64,000 bases of DNA from Ceratodon purpureus (GCA_014871385.1 CM026426.1:104381281-104445280), one strand, 5' to 3'; shown: positions 1-12,759, counted from the stretch's first letter. The notes: generated by a model not told the origin, from the sequence alone. Numbers and translations are program-made.

Positions 1-1075
1 CGGACTCCGGCGCCTCCCGCTTCCGGACAAGCGCCATGGTCGCAGACATTTCGCAAACCTCGGTGCAGCGGTGGCAAAACCAGGCACCCCAAGACACATG
101 CTTTGCAAGATTACAACGGCAACGCATTCGACGAGTTCGAATCCTATCTTTCAATGTCAGGTATCGTCCCCTCTTCCAATCTTCACATTTGCAATTCTGC
201 GGTTGACGTGGCCACGACAGTTGGTAGCAACGACCGCACCTGCACTCGCAGATCTCGTGCACGCCGTGTGCGTTTTCATGGAACTCCAGCATTATGCACT
301 CTTCTAGCCAAGGCGAAAGACGTGAGCGATGGTTTCTACAATCGTCTCGCCACGGACCTTCTACTACTCCCCCGGAGGCAGCGATACCCTCCATTGTTGG
401 AAATGGGTACAAAAACCCTAGAATCAGCAATCGATTACTGAGTACATGGCCACAGACTAGATTGTCCCGGTAGTACATGCGATCTTCAGATGTTGCATAC
501 CGAAATTAGAGAGAGGACAGGTCGCCAAAATAGAGGTTCCGGATTAGAATGTCTATTTCCGTATTAAGACAACCGCCATAGCCGTATTCCACTCTTTGGC
601 ATCGTCTACAGTCATGCTCGGTTCTCTTCACTTTGTATCCTATTCTGGAAATGCGCCCTATCGAATCATGACATGTTCTCCATTATAAAAGTATATGAAT
701 TTAGTAAATAGCCATAACTAAAAGTGCGAGATATCTGTCCTAAACCAACGGCCTCAATCCACTCCTATTTTCATCAATCTATTGTCCTGTCTCGAATTGT
801 GCAGTGATCGGAAGAGTAAGATTTCCTGTCCTACAGCAACCTCAGACCAAGAACGCAGGCAGATCATTTCGGGGCTTGGAAAGAAGGACGTCGCCTATCG
901 AAGTCATTCGACACTCTCAATTACACTGAACACACTGTAAGTATGATCGAAGTTTTTTACAAATTTCCCCATGACTGTCTTGTATACTCATGCCGTTGAC
1001 TCTGTTTTAACAATGTTGTGTCCTCCACGATTTCGGATTGTGTTCAACGGAGATTTCTGACGTTGCTTTAGAAAC

Positions 1076-2143
1076 ATGCACAGGCAATCGGGCACTCTAT
1101 TTGACATGGAGCCCGCGGCCAGACATGCCATCACAAGCCAGGAGCGTATGGTAGCACGCGACGCTAAGCTGTTGAGGCGGGACTGCTCGTGGGCGGAAGC
1201 GAACAACTTCTACCTGGTGCGTTGCAAGTGCAACATCTACGTAGGCTCACCATCATCCAAGCGTTCCCCTTCTATGTCTGCAAAGCACATATTAGACTTC
1301 GGGCGTCACCCATATTACAGGGGACGAACACCGGTATGTTTCCCATACTCCTGAAATCAAAATGTTGCAGCAATTTTTAAGCTATTTGGCCTGAATTTCT
1401 AATGATTGAATATTTCGCCATCGATAGACCGTCCTGTCGCAGCTCCTTTGTTAAGCGAGAATATTATGTTCAAATTGAGATATCTCACTTATGTAATTTT
1501 GGCCATACATTAGGGCATTACTCCCGATTCCTCCGATGACGAGTGGGATATGCACATTGAAAACGAATATGGGAGATTTGGGAGAGCGAGACTCCTTAGA
1601 GAGGCAGCCGCGAAGACAGATGCAAATTTAGATATGGGTGGACTGGTGCAAAACACTTTCAACCAGTATGATAATATTGCTCAAGGAACAGGAGAAGGAG
1701 TTGAACATGTGCAAGATGAGCCAGCCGCAGATTTGGAGAGAGAAAGCACTGACGAGGAAGACGATGGGGAAGAGTTATTTCCACGACCTATGACGGGACC
1801 AACAGTCGATACTTTGTCAGATGCACAACGAATACTAGAAGAGAGCTCTCACACGCTCCTCTATGCTGGAGCAAGGATGAGTAGCCTCAGTGCCACCATG
1901 ATACTTCTGCAGACGTGCAGGACGCACAAATGCACGAGTGCATTCATCACCGAACTTTTCTCTGTGCTCAAGAACGCCATTCTTTCGGAGATCAACACTC
2001 TTCCCCCAACAGAGTACGCGGCCACTAAATTGCTCAGGAGACTTGGATTGCAATACAAAGACATTGATGTATGTTCCAATAGCTGCATGCTGTTCAGAGT
2101 CGAGGATAAAGATAAGGAGTTTCTGCACCAAACAATCATGTAG
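1076..2143 (+). pseudogene. TNP2-like CACTA transposase, N-terminal exons
   Basis: Exon 1 (1076-1333) ends at a GTATGT donor. It carries a C-x-C...H cluster (RCKCNIY, then H and GRHPYYRGRTP), the position of the transposase-associated zinc domain in CACTA proteins. Exon 2 starts at 1514 after TTAG, and the reading frame is kept across the 180-base intron (GITPDSSDDEWD). An acidic stretch follows, then a block typical of TNP2 N-termini: LSATMILLQTCRTHKC, ELFSVLKNAILSE, and a leucine-rich K-LLRRLGLQYKDIDVCSN segment ending in the cysteine pair before the zinc ribbon. The frame is lost near 2120-2140, where the homologous protein continues in another frame, so this is a broken copy. Assignment rests on block order and motif recognition. 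Confidence 0.8.
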
Positions 2144-2971
2144 GGCCCGAAGGAACAAGCGTGCTGGATCATCCAGAGTACCTTGCAAGGTACTCAGATT
2201 TTTTCCACTCATCCATCGTCTACAACGCATATACAGTACACCTAAACTAGCGTCATTGCAGACATGGCACATTGCAAACAAAAGCGAAGACGGCCTTGTT
2301 AGACATGCGGCGGACAGCAAGCAGTGGGCTTTCGTGGACTCCCTGGACGCCACGTTTACCGCGGAGCATCGGAATGTTCGCTTGGCCTGTGGTGCTCATC
2401 AACTATAATGTACCCCCTTGGATGAGTACTAAGAAGCACTTCATGATCTTGAGTATGATCATCCCGGGCCCTCAATCCGTAACAGGTTCGCCTGCAACCG
2501 CTTTTGGAAGAGTTGTTACTGCTTTGGCAACTAGCCGGGATAGAGACTGTTGATGCAGCTCGGTATCAGGAGATGCCTACCTTTAACCTCCGTGCTGTTC
2601 TTATATGGACTCTTCACGATTTTCCGGCATACGGTGTTGTTTCAGGTTCAGTGCCCAAAGGATACGTTGGATGCCCATGCTGCGGAGAGTTCACGGTGTG
2701 GAGAAAATCAGCGGCACTCAGAAAAAATATTTACTCCTGTCAACAATATCGGAAGTGGCTAGCTCAGCATCACCCACTCAGGCGGGACACTTTGATTTTC
2801 GATGGGTCAGAAGACCATACTTCAGCACCGTCTCGTCCCACTAGTGCCGAAATCATCCGACATGGGATGATGAGACACACATTTTCGTACAACGGTGGAA
2901 CTCCGAAGAGTGCTGACCCTGCACGGAAGTACGGCGTGAATAGGGTGTCTACCTTATTCCAGCTCCCTTAA
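2144..2971 (+). pseudogene. TNP2-like CACTA transposase, central domain
   Basis: Continues the same protein in changing frames. First comes PCKVLRFFPLIHRLQRIY with the WHIANKSEDGLVRHAADS block. A frame change follows at NVRL to INYNVPPWMSTKKHFM and IPGPQ. A third frame (2504-2971) has LWQLAGIETVDAARYQE, LRAVLIWTLHDFPAYG and the zinc knuckle GCPCCGEFT. The order matches the Transposase_21/TNP2 family. At least two frameshifts and a small deletion separate the blocks. The part that should read from the knuckle toward the DVMHIEKN block is missing or non-coding (2972-3737). Confidence 0.8.
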
Positions 2972-3737
2972 TGGAAGGTAAGCTCTTTTACCATGAATTT
3001 ATCGTTCTCTTTCCATGAATTTCATTCTAAATCTATGACACTTTTGCGTGCTTCCTATTTTTTTAGCCCCAGCAGTGATAGATTTATTTCGACTAAGTCA
3101 TGACAATAGTATGTCAACGTACTCTGTATGAGATAGCATGACGTCTAGGTGCATCTTTTGCCTTTTATTTTTAACTGCATTGAGATAGTCAAGTACCTCG
3201 TAGAAATTGTTTTACGAAGGAGTTTTTGAATCTTGTACTGTTCACTCCACCAATCTGATGTAGTTCATTTTTTAGGTCTCGGTTAACTTTATCTCACAGG
3301 ATACCTCTGTCATAGTTGTTCCTTTTATACTTTGATGTCGTTCTTTCAAGAATTAGCAACCATTTCCTATTGAGTAATTCAGACCGGCATTCGCCATCCC
3401 TCGATGTTTATCCCTATGGATAGTTATCATTAAGTCAGTTAAGCAGTCCATACTGAAACCACGAAAGGCTTTAAACTTTAATTATGTATCACATTGTTAG
3501 AAGTAGCAGTCCATTCTGTTTTCCTGTTTGGGCCTATTACCTTGCTGTCTCTGAATGATATCAGAAGCATCATGTATGGTTTATGTGCCTCACCTGAACC
3601 CAATGCACCGTAGGTGATATCTGGCTTCATCCCATGCATGTTGCTGTCAACTTCGATGGTCACGAATGCAAGTTTACATTTCATTTCTCTGACTTTAAAA
3701 TTCTAATAACCGCGCAATTTTTTTTTGGAGCCCTAGG

Positions 3738-4642
3738 ATCTTCCCGTACGACACCTTGTAGGCGTGATGCACACCGAACGCAATATATCAGAAAACATAC
3801 TGAAACACATATTCGGGAAGAACGATATAGAGGACGTTAGGAAGGACATGGAGCAAGCAGGGGTCATGGAAAATCTCTGGCTCCAGGCACATCCTACAAC
3901 GTAGAGTTTTATTATGCCCAGAGCTCCGTATGTGCTGTCAGAGTCAGAGCGTAGATCATTTCTACGAATCGTATCAGAAACATCTGTGCCAACGGGGTTC
4001 TCCTCTACACTACAGACACATGCCAGTAAATACCGTCTACAAGGTCTTAAATCGCATGACCACCACGTGCTCATGCAGTAGATAATGTCTACTGCGATCA
4101 GAGGAAGTTTGCATAGTGGACCTCGTAATGCAGTGGTTCGAATGGGATTTCTCTTTCAGCGGATAACAGCCAAAGTAATTAATCCATTGGAGATCACAGA
4201 GCTCATGGATTACGCCACTGAGACTCTCTGCCTGTTTGAGCACCATTTCCCGCTAAGTTTCTTCGACATCATGGTCCATCTAACAGTACATATAGTTGAA
4301 GAACTCGAACAGTGTGGCCCCGTACATGCCAGATGGTGTTACCCTATGGAACGTTGCATGGGAACTCTCGTAGGGTACGTGAGGAATATGGCTAGGCCGG
4401 AGGCTAGCATGGCTTCAGGATACAAAGACGATGAGGCGTTAGGATTTGCCACGGAATATTTTGCAGACTTCCCTCACTCCAGTAGAAGTAGAAGTATCTG
4501 GGACGCAGAAGAGGAGCTTAGGGACTCCGGTGAGCTTGTGATGGGCAAAATTAAAAATGTTACACTATCAAGTGAAGACCTTAGCGACATACACGAGTAT
4601 GTCATTCGCCATTCAGAGTATACTGCTGAGCTTCTAGAGTAA
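3738..4642 (+). pseudogene. TNP2-like CACTA transposase, DUF4218 region
   Basis: The block opens after a TAG acceptor with DLPVRHLVGVMHTERN, the degenerate form of the DVMHIEKN motif of CACTA transposases. It continues through a conserved FIMPRAPYVLSESER segment to the DUF4218 domain: LCLFEHHFPLSFFDIMVHLTVH, then GPVHARWCYPMER and GTLVGYVRNMARPEASMA. Two in-frame stops lie at about 3901 and 4081; the second replaces a glutamine codon (CAG to TAG). DUF4218 is a conserved region of plant CACTA transposases whose biochemical role I cannot state from sequence. Confidence 0.82.
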
Positions 4643-4785
4643 GTTCGGTTACCCCTAATCTGTATTTATGTCGTGTACACTTGAAATTAGAGATTGCGCT
4701 TTCGGTGAATTGAACCTAGCACTTTTATTAAAAAACTAATTGGTAGTTGTATACCTTGCGGTACTATATGGGATGACGAGTGTGA

Positions 4786-5655
4786 TTGCGAATCAGGGAA
4801 CACAAAGCTGCGACTGAACTTCGTCGCAGAGATAGACAGACTTACAGAAGCAGAGAGTTACGCAGGCATCCTGGACGACCCGTCGTATATCCTCCTCACC
4901 TACAAATGCTTTCTTCCTTTTCCAAATGGATCGGAGTTCACGTACGTTCATTAATACACTCTGAATTTCCGGTGGAGGAGAAATTGATGCAGCTGTGTAA
5001 GCCACCGTTGTCTGCTGCGGAGGCGTACTCTTACATGTGGGCGTATGGAGCTCTTATCAGATGCGTTGAGGATGAGTCAAGCCGGGCATATGCCACATAT
5101 GACTCTGGGATTTGCACAGCTGTTAGCGAAAGAACCGCAGAGAGCATAGAGGTTGGTGTGGTGAAAAAAATATATCGTGTTTCGTTCTCTGGCTGGTCCA
5201 TGGTAGTCGTGAAAGCGGAGTGGGTGAAGCGAGACATGCTTAGGAGAGACAGAATGGGTTTTTGGACTTGCAAGCTGGACTGTCGAGAGGATCGAAGGCG
5301 ATTGAACCCCTACATTTTACTAGTCAACGTAGAGCAAATATTCTTCATGGAAGATGTTATAACACCAGGATGGCATGTTGTGTTACGCCATGAACCTAGG
5401 GCGCGTCGCGTGGTAGGGAGCTCCACAGCTGCGTTTGGATACGGCCCTCACGACAGCCTTTTGGATCACTTCAGACGCGGCCAACGCGGCTCTACTGGCA
5501 CAAACTCTGGTCTGAACGGGGAGGGAATTCAGCGTGAAGTGCCTTCATCCCGTGTAGCAGAGTTGGAGATGAACCTGACGAGAGAGGAAGATGATTCCCA
5601 CTACGACGATAATGAGTACCAAGATGACCCTGAAACCGACTTATTTGAGTCATAG
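4786..5655 (+). pseudogene. TNP2-like CACTA transposase, C-terminal DUF4216 region
   Basis: This is a 289-codon open frame. Its middle matches the DUF4216 module found at the C-terminus of CACTA transposases: YDSGICTAV, then SGWSMVVVKAEWVKRD, PYILLVNVEQIFFMEDV and PGWHVVLRHEPRARRVVG. The tail is acidic (EEDDSHYDDNEYQDDPETD) and ends at 5655. An intron probably separates it from the DUF4218 block (4643 to about 4785). The frame upstream of 4786 is open but not clearly homologous, so the exon start is uncertain. Confidence 0.75.
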
Positions 5656-6513
5656 ACAGTCTTAACTAGAGCATGCAACGGCAGACGAGTACTGCCGAAT
5701 GCATTATCGAGTAATGTTTCACATCCAGGTGGTGAGAATTTTCGCGATCTATTCTACTTATATGTGTACTAGAATCGAGTACTCCAGCTGCAGTAGTGGT
5801 AGAATGTAACTGTGATGAGAGGGTCACATTAGTGAAATCAGACATGAAGCAAGTACTTAAGGAAGTTGTAGCAACTATGGTCGTGTCCATTGTACTTAAG
5901 TGACTGAGTTTCTGAATACAAATCAACGTTCTACCTAAACTCCATGTCAAAGTAGCAGTGGAGTCTGCGTGCATATATATTTAGTGGAAGTTGACATCAC
6001 ACTGCAATGGACAGAAAGTAGGGCACATTCAGTCATTCATCTTATAACGAGATACATCCAATGATATCCATATTAAGACTCAGGGCAGCACCCAATGTCC
6101 ACAATCAACACTTCGAACCGGGTGTCTGCTCCCCCGGATATCGACATTCCACCTTGGAACGGAAACTGTAGCTATAGTAACACTCCACAGTAATTCCGTA
6201 GAGGTAAACGCAATGCATGTAACGTGAACCGGCAATAAGGGGATGAACTTTGTTTTGGTGCCTCGGAGATGATCAACTTTATCATTTTCTGAAGCCCGGG
6301 CAGCCATTTACAGTACCCCCGGAAGCTTCATCGGCAAACTACGTCACGACAGGTCCCACTACGGAGCATAGGTATGGTGCGCCGGGTCGCGCTTGAGCTT
6401 TTCAGCGTTCTCATTGGCCGGCCCATCTCATTGGTCGCAGGTCCTCGCCCAGACAACTCAGGCCATCCCTCCCATCGTCTCCCCCCGTCGCCCAGGACAG
6501 CATTCTACTAGTG

Positions 6514-7587
6514 CATAGAATAAACTTCAGAATTAGATTATGTAATAAATTTTTCTAGTACTCCAAAATCACTCTATAATATGAAGAATCCCCATTAATA
6601 AACACATAAAAATTGGTGCAATATCAATTTGGAATATCAATAAAAAAAAAATTTGGTTTGATCAAATTCTTACAACATGTTGATGCTTAATTTACATGTT
6701 TTCACAAACCTTAATGAATTTACAGTTTCAAGGCCTCACCAGTGAAAACAGTGTGCAATTAAACCGGGGTTGTACACTGAAAACGAGAATTAGTGTTCAT
6801 TTACTCTGGACTCTTGAATGCTATTGGTACGATATTTCGGTGTACAAACAGTAGGTAATCTGACAACTGCAACAGATAATGGGCTGACGCACATGGAGCT
6901 GACGGGCTCCGCCAGCCGCTACGGGTAGGTGGCGCTCCAGCAGTGGCTGGAGTGGCGGTGGGTACTCCGCCCATGCTACCACCGGCCACCGGAGTGGCCG
7001 CTTCCGAGTCAGTTTAACTCTGGCAAAGCCCGGCGCTCCATGTTTGTCAGACTATGACTGCCTGGATTGAAAATGCCCCTGTTCACACTGAGTCTGTAAT
7101 TGGTTCATGGTTTTTTGTCGTCTCCTCCATGAGGTCGAGATCGAGCAACCTTATTAGATAGATAGAAGATAGATAGAAACACCAGCCTTCTGAGGGGCCG
7201 GCGTGAATAAAGTGTCCGTTCGTAATGTCAATGGCCCGGTGCCCACAGGACAAAGGGACATTGAGACAAAACTACTCTCCCCTGCAACCTTATTACTTCC
7301 AGGTTGTGTGCATATCTCTGTGCACTGGTACATTGTGCATTATTATGTGTAAATTGTTATTTTATAAGGTTTTGTGTGTAAGTTCTAGGATTGATTAGTG
7401 ATGTCGGACCACTCCATTGTTGTGTTCTTCACATTCTTGGTTGTTCTAGTGACCTTCCACGGTCATAGACGTCATCGTGTAGTGCTGTATATTCCATTTG
7501 AAACCGTAGGAGGACACTCAATGCGCCGTTTACTCCCACTTTTTGTTGCAATGGCGTGGAGGCCGATTTCCTCGTTGCATGTGGTAG
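6514..7587. other. Host flank, no gene seen
   Basis: AT-rich DNA begins abruptly after the CACTA end. A GATA-type microsatellite lies at about 7154-7178 and a short GC-rich patch at 6895-7020. I see no coding region, RNA gene or element boundary. Confidence 0.5.
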
Positions 7588-8803
7588 GTGGAGCCTCGCC
7601 AGTACATCCATCACGACATCCATCACGACATTGTTGAGGGGGATGTGTGGCATACTTCCTCACAAATGCTTAATTTGAAGTATCGGCAAACTTATCATAT
7701 GGAATTTTTAGCATTTGAGGCTTTGGTGGATTTATTGTCACTATTTTTGCGTCCTACCCCTACTACGTTTGTTAGACCCTCCATTCTAGTATAAAAAGAG
7801 ATAATACTTCTCTTGTATCGACTGATTCATGGTGTCAGTTGTGCTAGAATGCACAATTTGTATGGATGTGGGGAGTTCACTATTTGCAAGTATACTATGA
7901 TAGTATGTCGGGCTTTCGCAACTAGTGAGGATGGTTTATTTTTCCAGTTCATCCACACTCCCACTGGCAATAGGCTTCAAAGCATTTTAGAACAATTTAG
8001 AGACATTATAGGGTTACCAAACATTGCTGGAGCAATAGATGGCACCCACATACCTTTGAGCATCAAACCCTCTGGACAATACATCTCCATGCCCCAAGAT
8101 TTTTACAATAGAAAACATTTCTATGGTATTGTGTTGCAAGCAGTTTGTGACACCAATGGAACGCTCTGGAATGTATGTGCAGGGCAGCCCGGTGGTGTTC
8201 ATGATGCTGGGCAATTTGCGGTGTCTTCCCTATCTATACAATTGAGTAGAAGACATATTTTAGCTGTGCCAATCATCCATCTCAGTGGAATGGAGATTAG
8301 ACCCTATTTGGTAGGTGACACTGCTTATCCTAGCATACCGTACATGTTGAAGAATTCCAAACCAAGAGATCCTGGAATGGTGGATCAAATGAGGTATAAT
8401 TCACTATATTTTTATGGTTTTTTCAAAGTTCCTCATGTTTTGCATATGGTATGATCCTTATAAATTTTGACTATGTGTTTTCTATGGATTCTACAGGTTT
8501 GACTTCTCTGTCAATAGAGGACGAGTGGTAATCGAGTAGGCTTTTGGTACTTTAAAGAATCGCTGGCGCATTCTAAAGGCCTTCAATATGTTTGTAGAAA
8601 AAGCAGCATTGGTTACTCTAGCATGTTGTGTTCGTCACAATTATTGTGAAATTCACAACCATCATGTTCCTATTCATGCAGATGTCAGACTCCATCTTAA
8701 TCCATATGTTGGATCCCATGTGGGAAGGATGCAACTTCTCCATGAAGGTGTAGCTGCAAAGATAGTTGGGGAGAGGATGAGGAACGTTTTATTCTCATCC
8801 TGA
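7588..8803 (+). pseudogene. PIF/Harbinger (HARBI1-like) DDE transposase relic
   Basis: The translation carries the HARBI1/DDE_Tnp_4 signature in order: a first aspartate in NIAGAIDGTHIPLSI, a second in PGGVHDAGQF, the GDTAYP block, and the third acidic position in VIE-stop-AFGTLKNRWRIL. The N-terminal part (LLYRLIHGVSC... CGEFTICKYTMIVCRAFATSEDG) is in the same frame as 7813-8454. The copy is dead: a stop lies near 7791, the frame changes near 8450, and an in-frame TAG at about 8536 replaces the residue just before the AFG motif, where CAG (Gln) is usual. No terminal repeats or TTA/TAA target duplication were found. It belongs to a different subfamily from the two Harbinger elements at 29-44 kb. 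Confidence 0.85.
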
Positions 8804-9224
8804 GTAGAGCGTAATCCAGAGTGATGTTTCTTTATGTTAGGTTATCCTTTGTAGTCATAAGAGTGTCTAGATTTCTATGTATGAGCTAGAACGCATCGTC
8901 TTTTGACTTCTATAAAATTTGAGGCAATTAAATTTGAAATTCTATGTTTTTTCCTCATGTATTACAAACTCATTTATCTCTGCACTCTTCATGAATGATT
9001 ATAAACTAATGAAATTTAAGGCGATAAAATAGAAACCAATAAATAATTGAATACATTTGAATACATTAAAAATATACTTCCTTTACCTTATATAGTTATT
9101 TAAACAAGTTTTTACTTTAGTTTTCAATTTAAGAGTATTTTCAAAAGAAATAAACATGTGAAAATTTGAATAAAGTTAGGTTGAAAGTAAAAAACAATGA
9201 TAAGAGGCAGTGTAATAGGGGGCT

Positions 9225-9345
9225 AAACCACTAGAGCTGGGGCCCCAGTTAATTCAGCTGAAGGCCTCAACTACCACAGCTGGGGCCCTAGCTACCTAGG
9301 TTGGGGGCCCCAACTAGTACAGCTACGGCCCCAACTAGTACAATT
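9225..9345. repeat. Degenerate GC-rich tandem repeat
   Basis: About five imperfect copies of a 22-25-base unit resembling CAGCTGGGGCCCCAACTAGTA inside AT-rich DNA. The GGGGCCCC/ACTAGT theme recalls the minisatellite at 33.4-33.7 kb, but the two are not the same repeat. Confidence 0.55.
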
Positions 9346-10379
9346 TTTATTAACCCCTATAGTTCCTTCTCTAAGTTTCACCCAAAAATGCTTCAAAACT
9401 GCCATTTCCAAAGTAAAAAGTATGAATAACTGAAACTTCATTGTTTTCTAATTCTAATCGTAAGATCTCCAATTAGATTATTATAGTAGATAGGTCAATA
9501 AATTTCATCATAATCGATTATAGAGATTGGAATATCATAGCGATTGAAATTCAAAAACAAATTCTATAAAGACAATTGTCTACTAGGTCAACTCTAACTT
9601 TTTTTTCCATAGGTTTTTGGCATTATGGATTTTGGGGTTTTTGATGCATGATAAACACGATTAATTAAGCTAACTGTACAAAAAAAAATTACACACAAAA
9701 GAAAAGTGTAGCATGTTGAAAACAATATTTTTATTAAGTTGAATACAAAAGAATGCTAATTCATATATCTTTCCTAGAAATTTCCTTTATGTTATAAAAC
9801 TTCAATCCAAACAATCAAAGTAAAGATTGATGTCCATCCTTTGAGGGAAGAAAATAAAAACCTTAAAAGAAAAAGTTCTAACTTTTATGAAGGAAAGAAG
9901 AAGGTTTTTTTAGTATAGTGCCCGGAACAGCGAGAAAACTTTCATCTTTTGAGGAGTGAACAATTTCTACTGAAGGAAGTTTTTTTTTTGGAAAATCTCA
10001 AAAACAACAATGAACATCAAAGAAATAAGCTTTGAGGTAACGGATGTATTCAGCATGGTTGCCTAAGTTGCAAAAAGTGGGAATAAGAAATTAGTTACAT
10101 AATAAAAAGTTTTATTAGTTGCTGGTTTTTCCTACTCACTTACTAATTCTTTTACCTTAGAGACATAAGATTCATGGGAAGATCTAAACTCCAAAAATAA
10201 AGTGAATCTAATGGTGCATACGACATGTTGTCTTCCACTTTGACAATGAGCGGTTGCACAATCCCAATATTGTACTTGCTAAGTCAGCATATATCTAGAG
10301 AAGATAATTCTCCCCATTCTCCACTTCTTTCTAACACAATAAAACATAAGTTCTACATCTCATTCTTCCATTATATCTT

Positions 10380-10450
10380 TTTATTTTCTTGATTCTTCCA
10401 TTCTTCTTCCATTCTTCTTCAATTCTTCTTCCATTCTTCTTCCATTCTAT
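10380..10450. repeat. CTT-rich microsatellite
   Basis: Five or more near-copies of a TTCTTCCAT unit in a pyrimidine-rich tract. Confidence 0.7.
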
Positions 10451-11059
10451 CTTCTTATTTTAATTTTTAAATGTATTGGTATTTTTTTATTTTCATCTTT
10501 ATTTTTTTGGTTTTGTTTTCCCATTCTTCCTTATTTCCTACTCTATCTTTCATGTTTTGATTTATATTTTCAACCATTATGTCTTTATTTTCTAATTTTT
10601 TTTCTAATTTTTTTTGAAATGTTTAAACTCCACTTCTCTCTAACACAATAAAACACAACTTGTCCAGACTTTTTTAACACAGATGTGGATACCTTGATCC
10701 AGAAGGGAAAATTTAATAGGAAAACCCCACTAACAGAGCTTGGGTTCAATCTAAGACTAGCTCTTAAGATGCTTGAATTGACGATTTGTTTTCTTATGCA
10801 TACATTAATAACATCACTCTAAATCACCAATCAAATCAGGTAGGGCTCGCTACTTAGAACAAGAAACATCTTCTACTCGCTTAGTTCACTCGTTCATGGA
10901 CCATGAAACATATTTAAAACAATGTTTTGAAAGTTACATTCGAAGCCAAGAGAAAAGAATATTCAAATTAAAAACAACCAGCACTGTACACAACAAAAGG
11001 ACTTACAACCTATCATATTGAGCACACATGTTGAGACAAAACCACAGTTGAAGAACCAC

Positions 11060-12759
11060 AAATGCCACCCTCAAGTGCCACCGTCAAGGGTGACAACAGT
11101 TTCTGTGCGAATGTGCATAGTATCTTTCACAAACTGAAATATAATCTAATGCAACCTAAATCCAATGCAACTGTCCTTGCATCAAAATATGAGTTTATTA
11201 ACCCTTAAACGTCAACCCCAGCCCATCGGGCTTGGTTTTTTATTGAGAGAATCTTGCTCATAACTTACATTCCAATACACCAAATGGTATTTTCAGAATG
11301 CTAAACCGAGCACCTTAAAGAGATCTATACTTCTTCAGAATAGAGCTAAAGCAAATTGAAAACAGAATTGTGCTTAAAGTGAAGTTTAAAACAGATGTTA
11401 GGTGTGGTATCAAGACAACATATGTTGTTTAAGGGTTAAGAACACAAATCACATGATCCAATTCCTAAATCCAAAGCTTTTACATACTCACTTAGAGGGT
11501 TTAATAATTTTCTCCGTTACATCCATTTGCTTTCGTCCGACATATAAAAGCTTCTGATTAGACATTGCTGTCAACAACAAGATAAAATTGCAAAAATGGT
11601 GAGGATGATCTTAACTTCTGGCCAAAAATAGATTAAATCAAGCCAAGGAATTGCGAGCTTCAAGAATAACTAACCGTTTTATCCACTGTGACTAACAATC
11701 CAAAATACTTCATCAATTGCGTCATAAGAAGTCTGGTATGTGAAACAATCTCACCTGACCATTCTCTCTGTTACAAGTTATCAGTGATGCGATCAGTCAG
11801 ACAAATGGTGTACGTGACATGTTTATTTCATCGAAATTAGTTCAAATGTACCTGATGCCACTTGAGAGCCTCCATCGATGGCTGTCCCAGCTAGTGAGCC
11901 ACCGTCAAGTGCCTCATTTTTCTTTGCGATTGAGCTCGTGAATGTCTTTCTCAATGCAATATAAGTATTCAGTTCCCTTACCTATGCAGTGAAAAGAATG
12001 CCATCAACACTAAAAATTATGTTAGGTTTGTGATACCACTTCAGATTTGCAGAACGTGAGGAAAAGTATGACTCTGAATGCACACAAAAAATCATTTCAT
12101 AGAGTCCAGAAATATTACGTCGAAGGCTTTCTTCTTTTCAACGACAAGCTTGACGACCTCCGGGCTACTCTTGGTCTCTCCTTCTTTGGCTCCCTGATCA
12201 AAATCTTTAAGGACCCTATAGATAAAACGATTACCATGAGCAGTTTACTAAGTAAGTTCTCAGCTCGGCAATTTCCACAGCAACCATTACGAAAACCTAA
12301 TTACAACTTCAAAGGAATCAATGTGAGCAAACCAAAGACACTAATATCATTACATGTACTCTGGGTAGGTCTACATGAAAACAAGGTGAAAACCGTTTTA
12401 CATCTCGCATCTTGCCTGTGAGCACTTCCAAATGCTTTCGCTGTTTCTCGCCATCCTTGATCTTGTCTAACTTCTAAAATTCCTCACTGAAGAAAGCAAC
12501 TACTGTAAAAATCTCCTGAAATGGCATGAATACTCTTGAATAATCTTGGCAACTTCAAATTCAAGGAAAGCATGTACTATAGTAGTCACTAATATATATC
12601 ATGAAATCAGTCGACATCAATGCAGGATAATTTGAGCATCGTATCAAAATTCTTATCAAACCTGTGGAGATGGAGAAAATAGGCTTACTTGAGAGCTTCG
12701 AAGATCCTTTGGACTTCCTCTTCAACTGCGGCAACCTCTGCCGGCACCTCTGCAGCCAT
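11060..12759 (-). pseudogene. Novel plant SNARE (NPSN-type Qb-SNARE) pseudogene, intron-containing
   Basis: Five exons resemble NPSN11/12/13 proteins, plant-specific Qb-SNAREs of membrane fusion at the cell plate and plasma membrane. Exon 1 is 12689-12759 (MAAEVPAEVAAVEEEVQRIF). Exon 2 is 12394-12486 (KLDKIKDGEKQRKHLEVLT). Exon 3 is 12119-12215 (VLKDFDQGAKEGETKSSPE). Exon 4 is 11852-11981 (VRELNTYIALRKTFTSSIAK). Exon 5 is 11492-11567 (AMSNQKLLYVGRKQMDVTEK). A sixth, decayed piece near 11060-11128 reads VKDTMHIRTETVVTL. Splice sites and phases fit well, so this is not a processed copy. Exon 2 has an in-frame TAG where Gln is expected, the sixth exon is degenerate, and the SNARE helix and membrane anchor are not found downstream. 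It is read as a truncated, dead gene copy. Confidence 0.75.
11199..11438. mobile_element. Possible small TIR element in SNARE pseudogene intron
   Basis: A perfect 13-base inverted repeat (TTAACCCTTAAAC at 11198-11210, GTTTAAGGGTTAA at 11427-11439) brackets about 240 bases with a possible TA duplication. It lies between exon 5 and the decayed exon 6. It is too short to classify firmly. Confidence 0.3.

Larger units (their letters stand above)
1..6513 (+). mobile_element. CACTA (En/Spm) transposon, right part; left end outside window
   Basis: The right terminus is seen at 6513: read from the outside it starts CACTAGTAGAA, a classic CACTA-superfamily end. Base composition changes sharply there, from mixed or GC-rich sequence (6340-6510) to AT-rich DNA. 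The internal genes run toward this end and encode a TNP2-like transposase (1076-5655). No matching CACTAGTAG end lies in bases 1-1075, so the left terminus and its 3-bp target duplication (CAT expected, from 6514-6516) should be upstream of the window. The element is degenerate, with frameshifts and stops. Bases 1-1075 and 5656-6340 inside it show no convincing coding sequence. Confidence 0.8.
8804..11059. other. AT-rich spacer, no gene seen
   Basis: AT-rich intergenic DNA with a (TTCTTCCAT)-like microsatellite at 10380-10450 and a GGGGCCCC-rich degenerate repeat near 9225-9345. No coding exons recognised. Confidence 0.5.

Noticed and set aside
71..441. Possible gene at the window start
   Set aside because: Overlapping frames with no recognisable product, inside the CACTA element upstream of its first exon.
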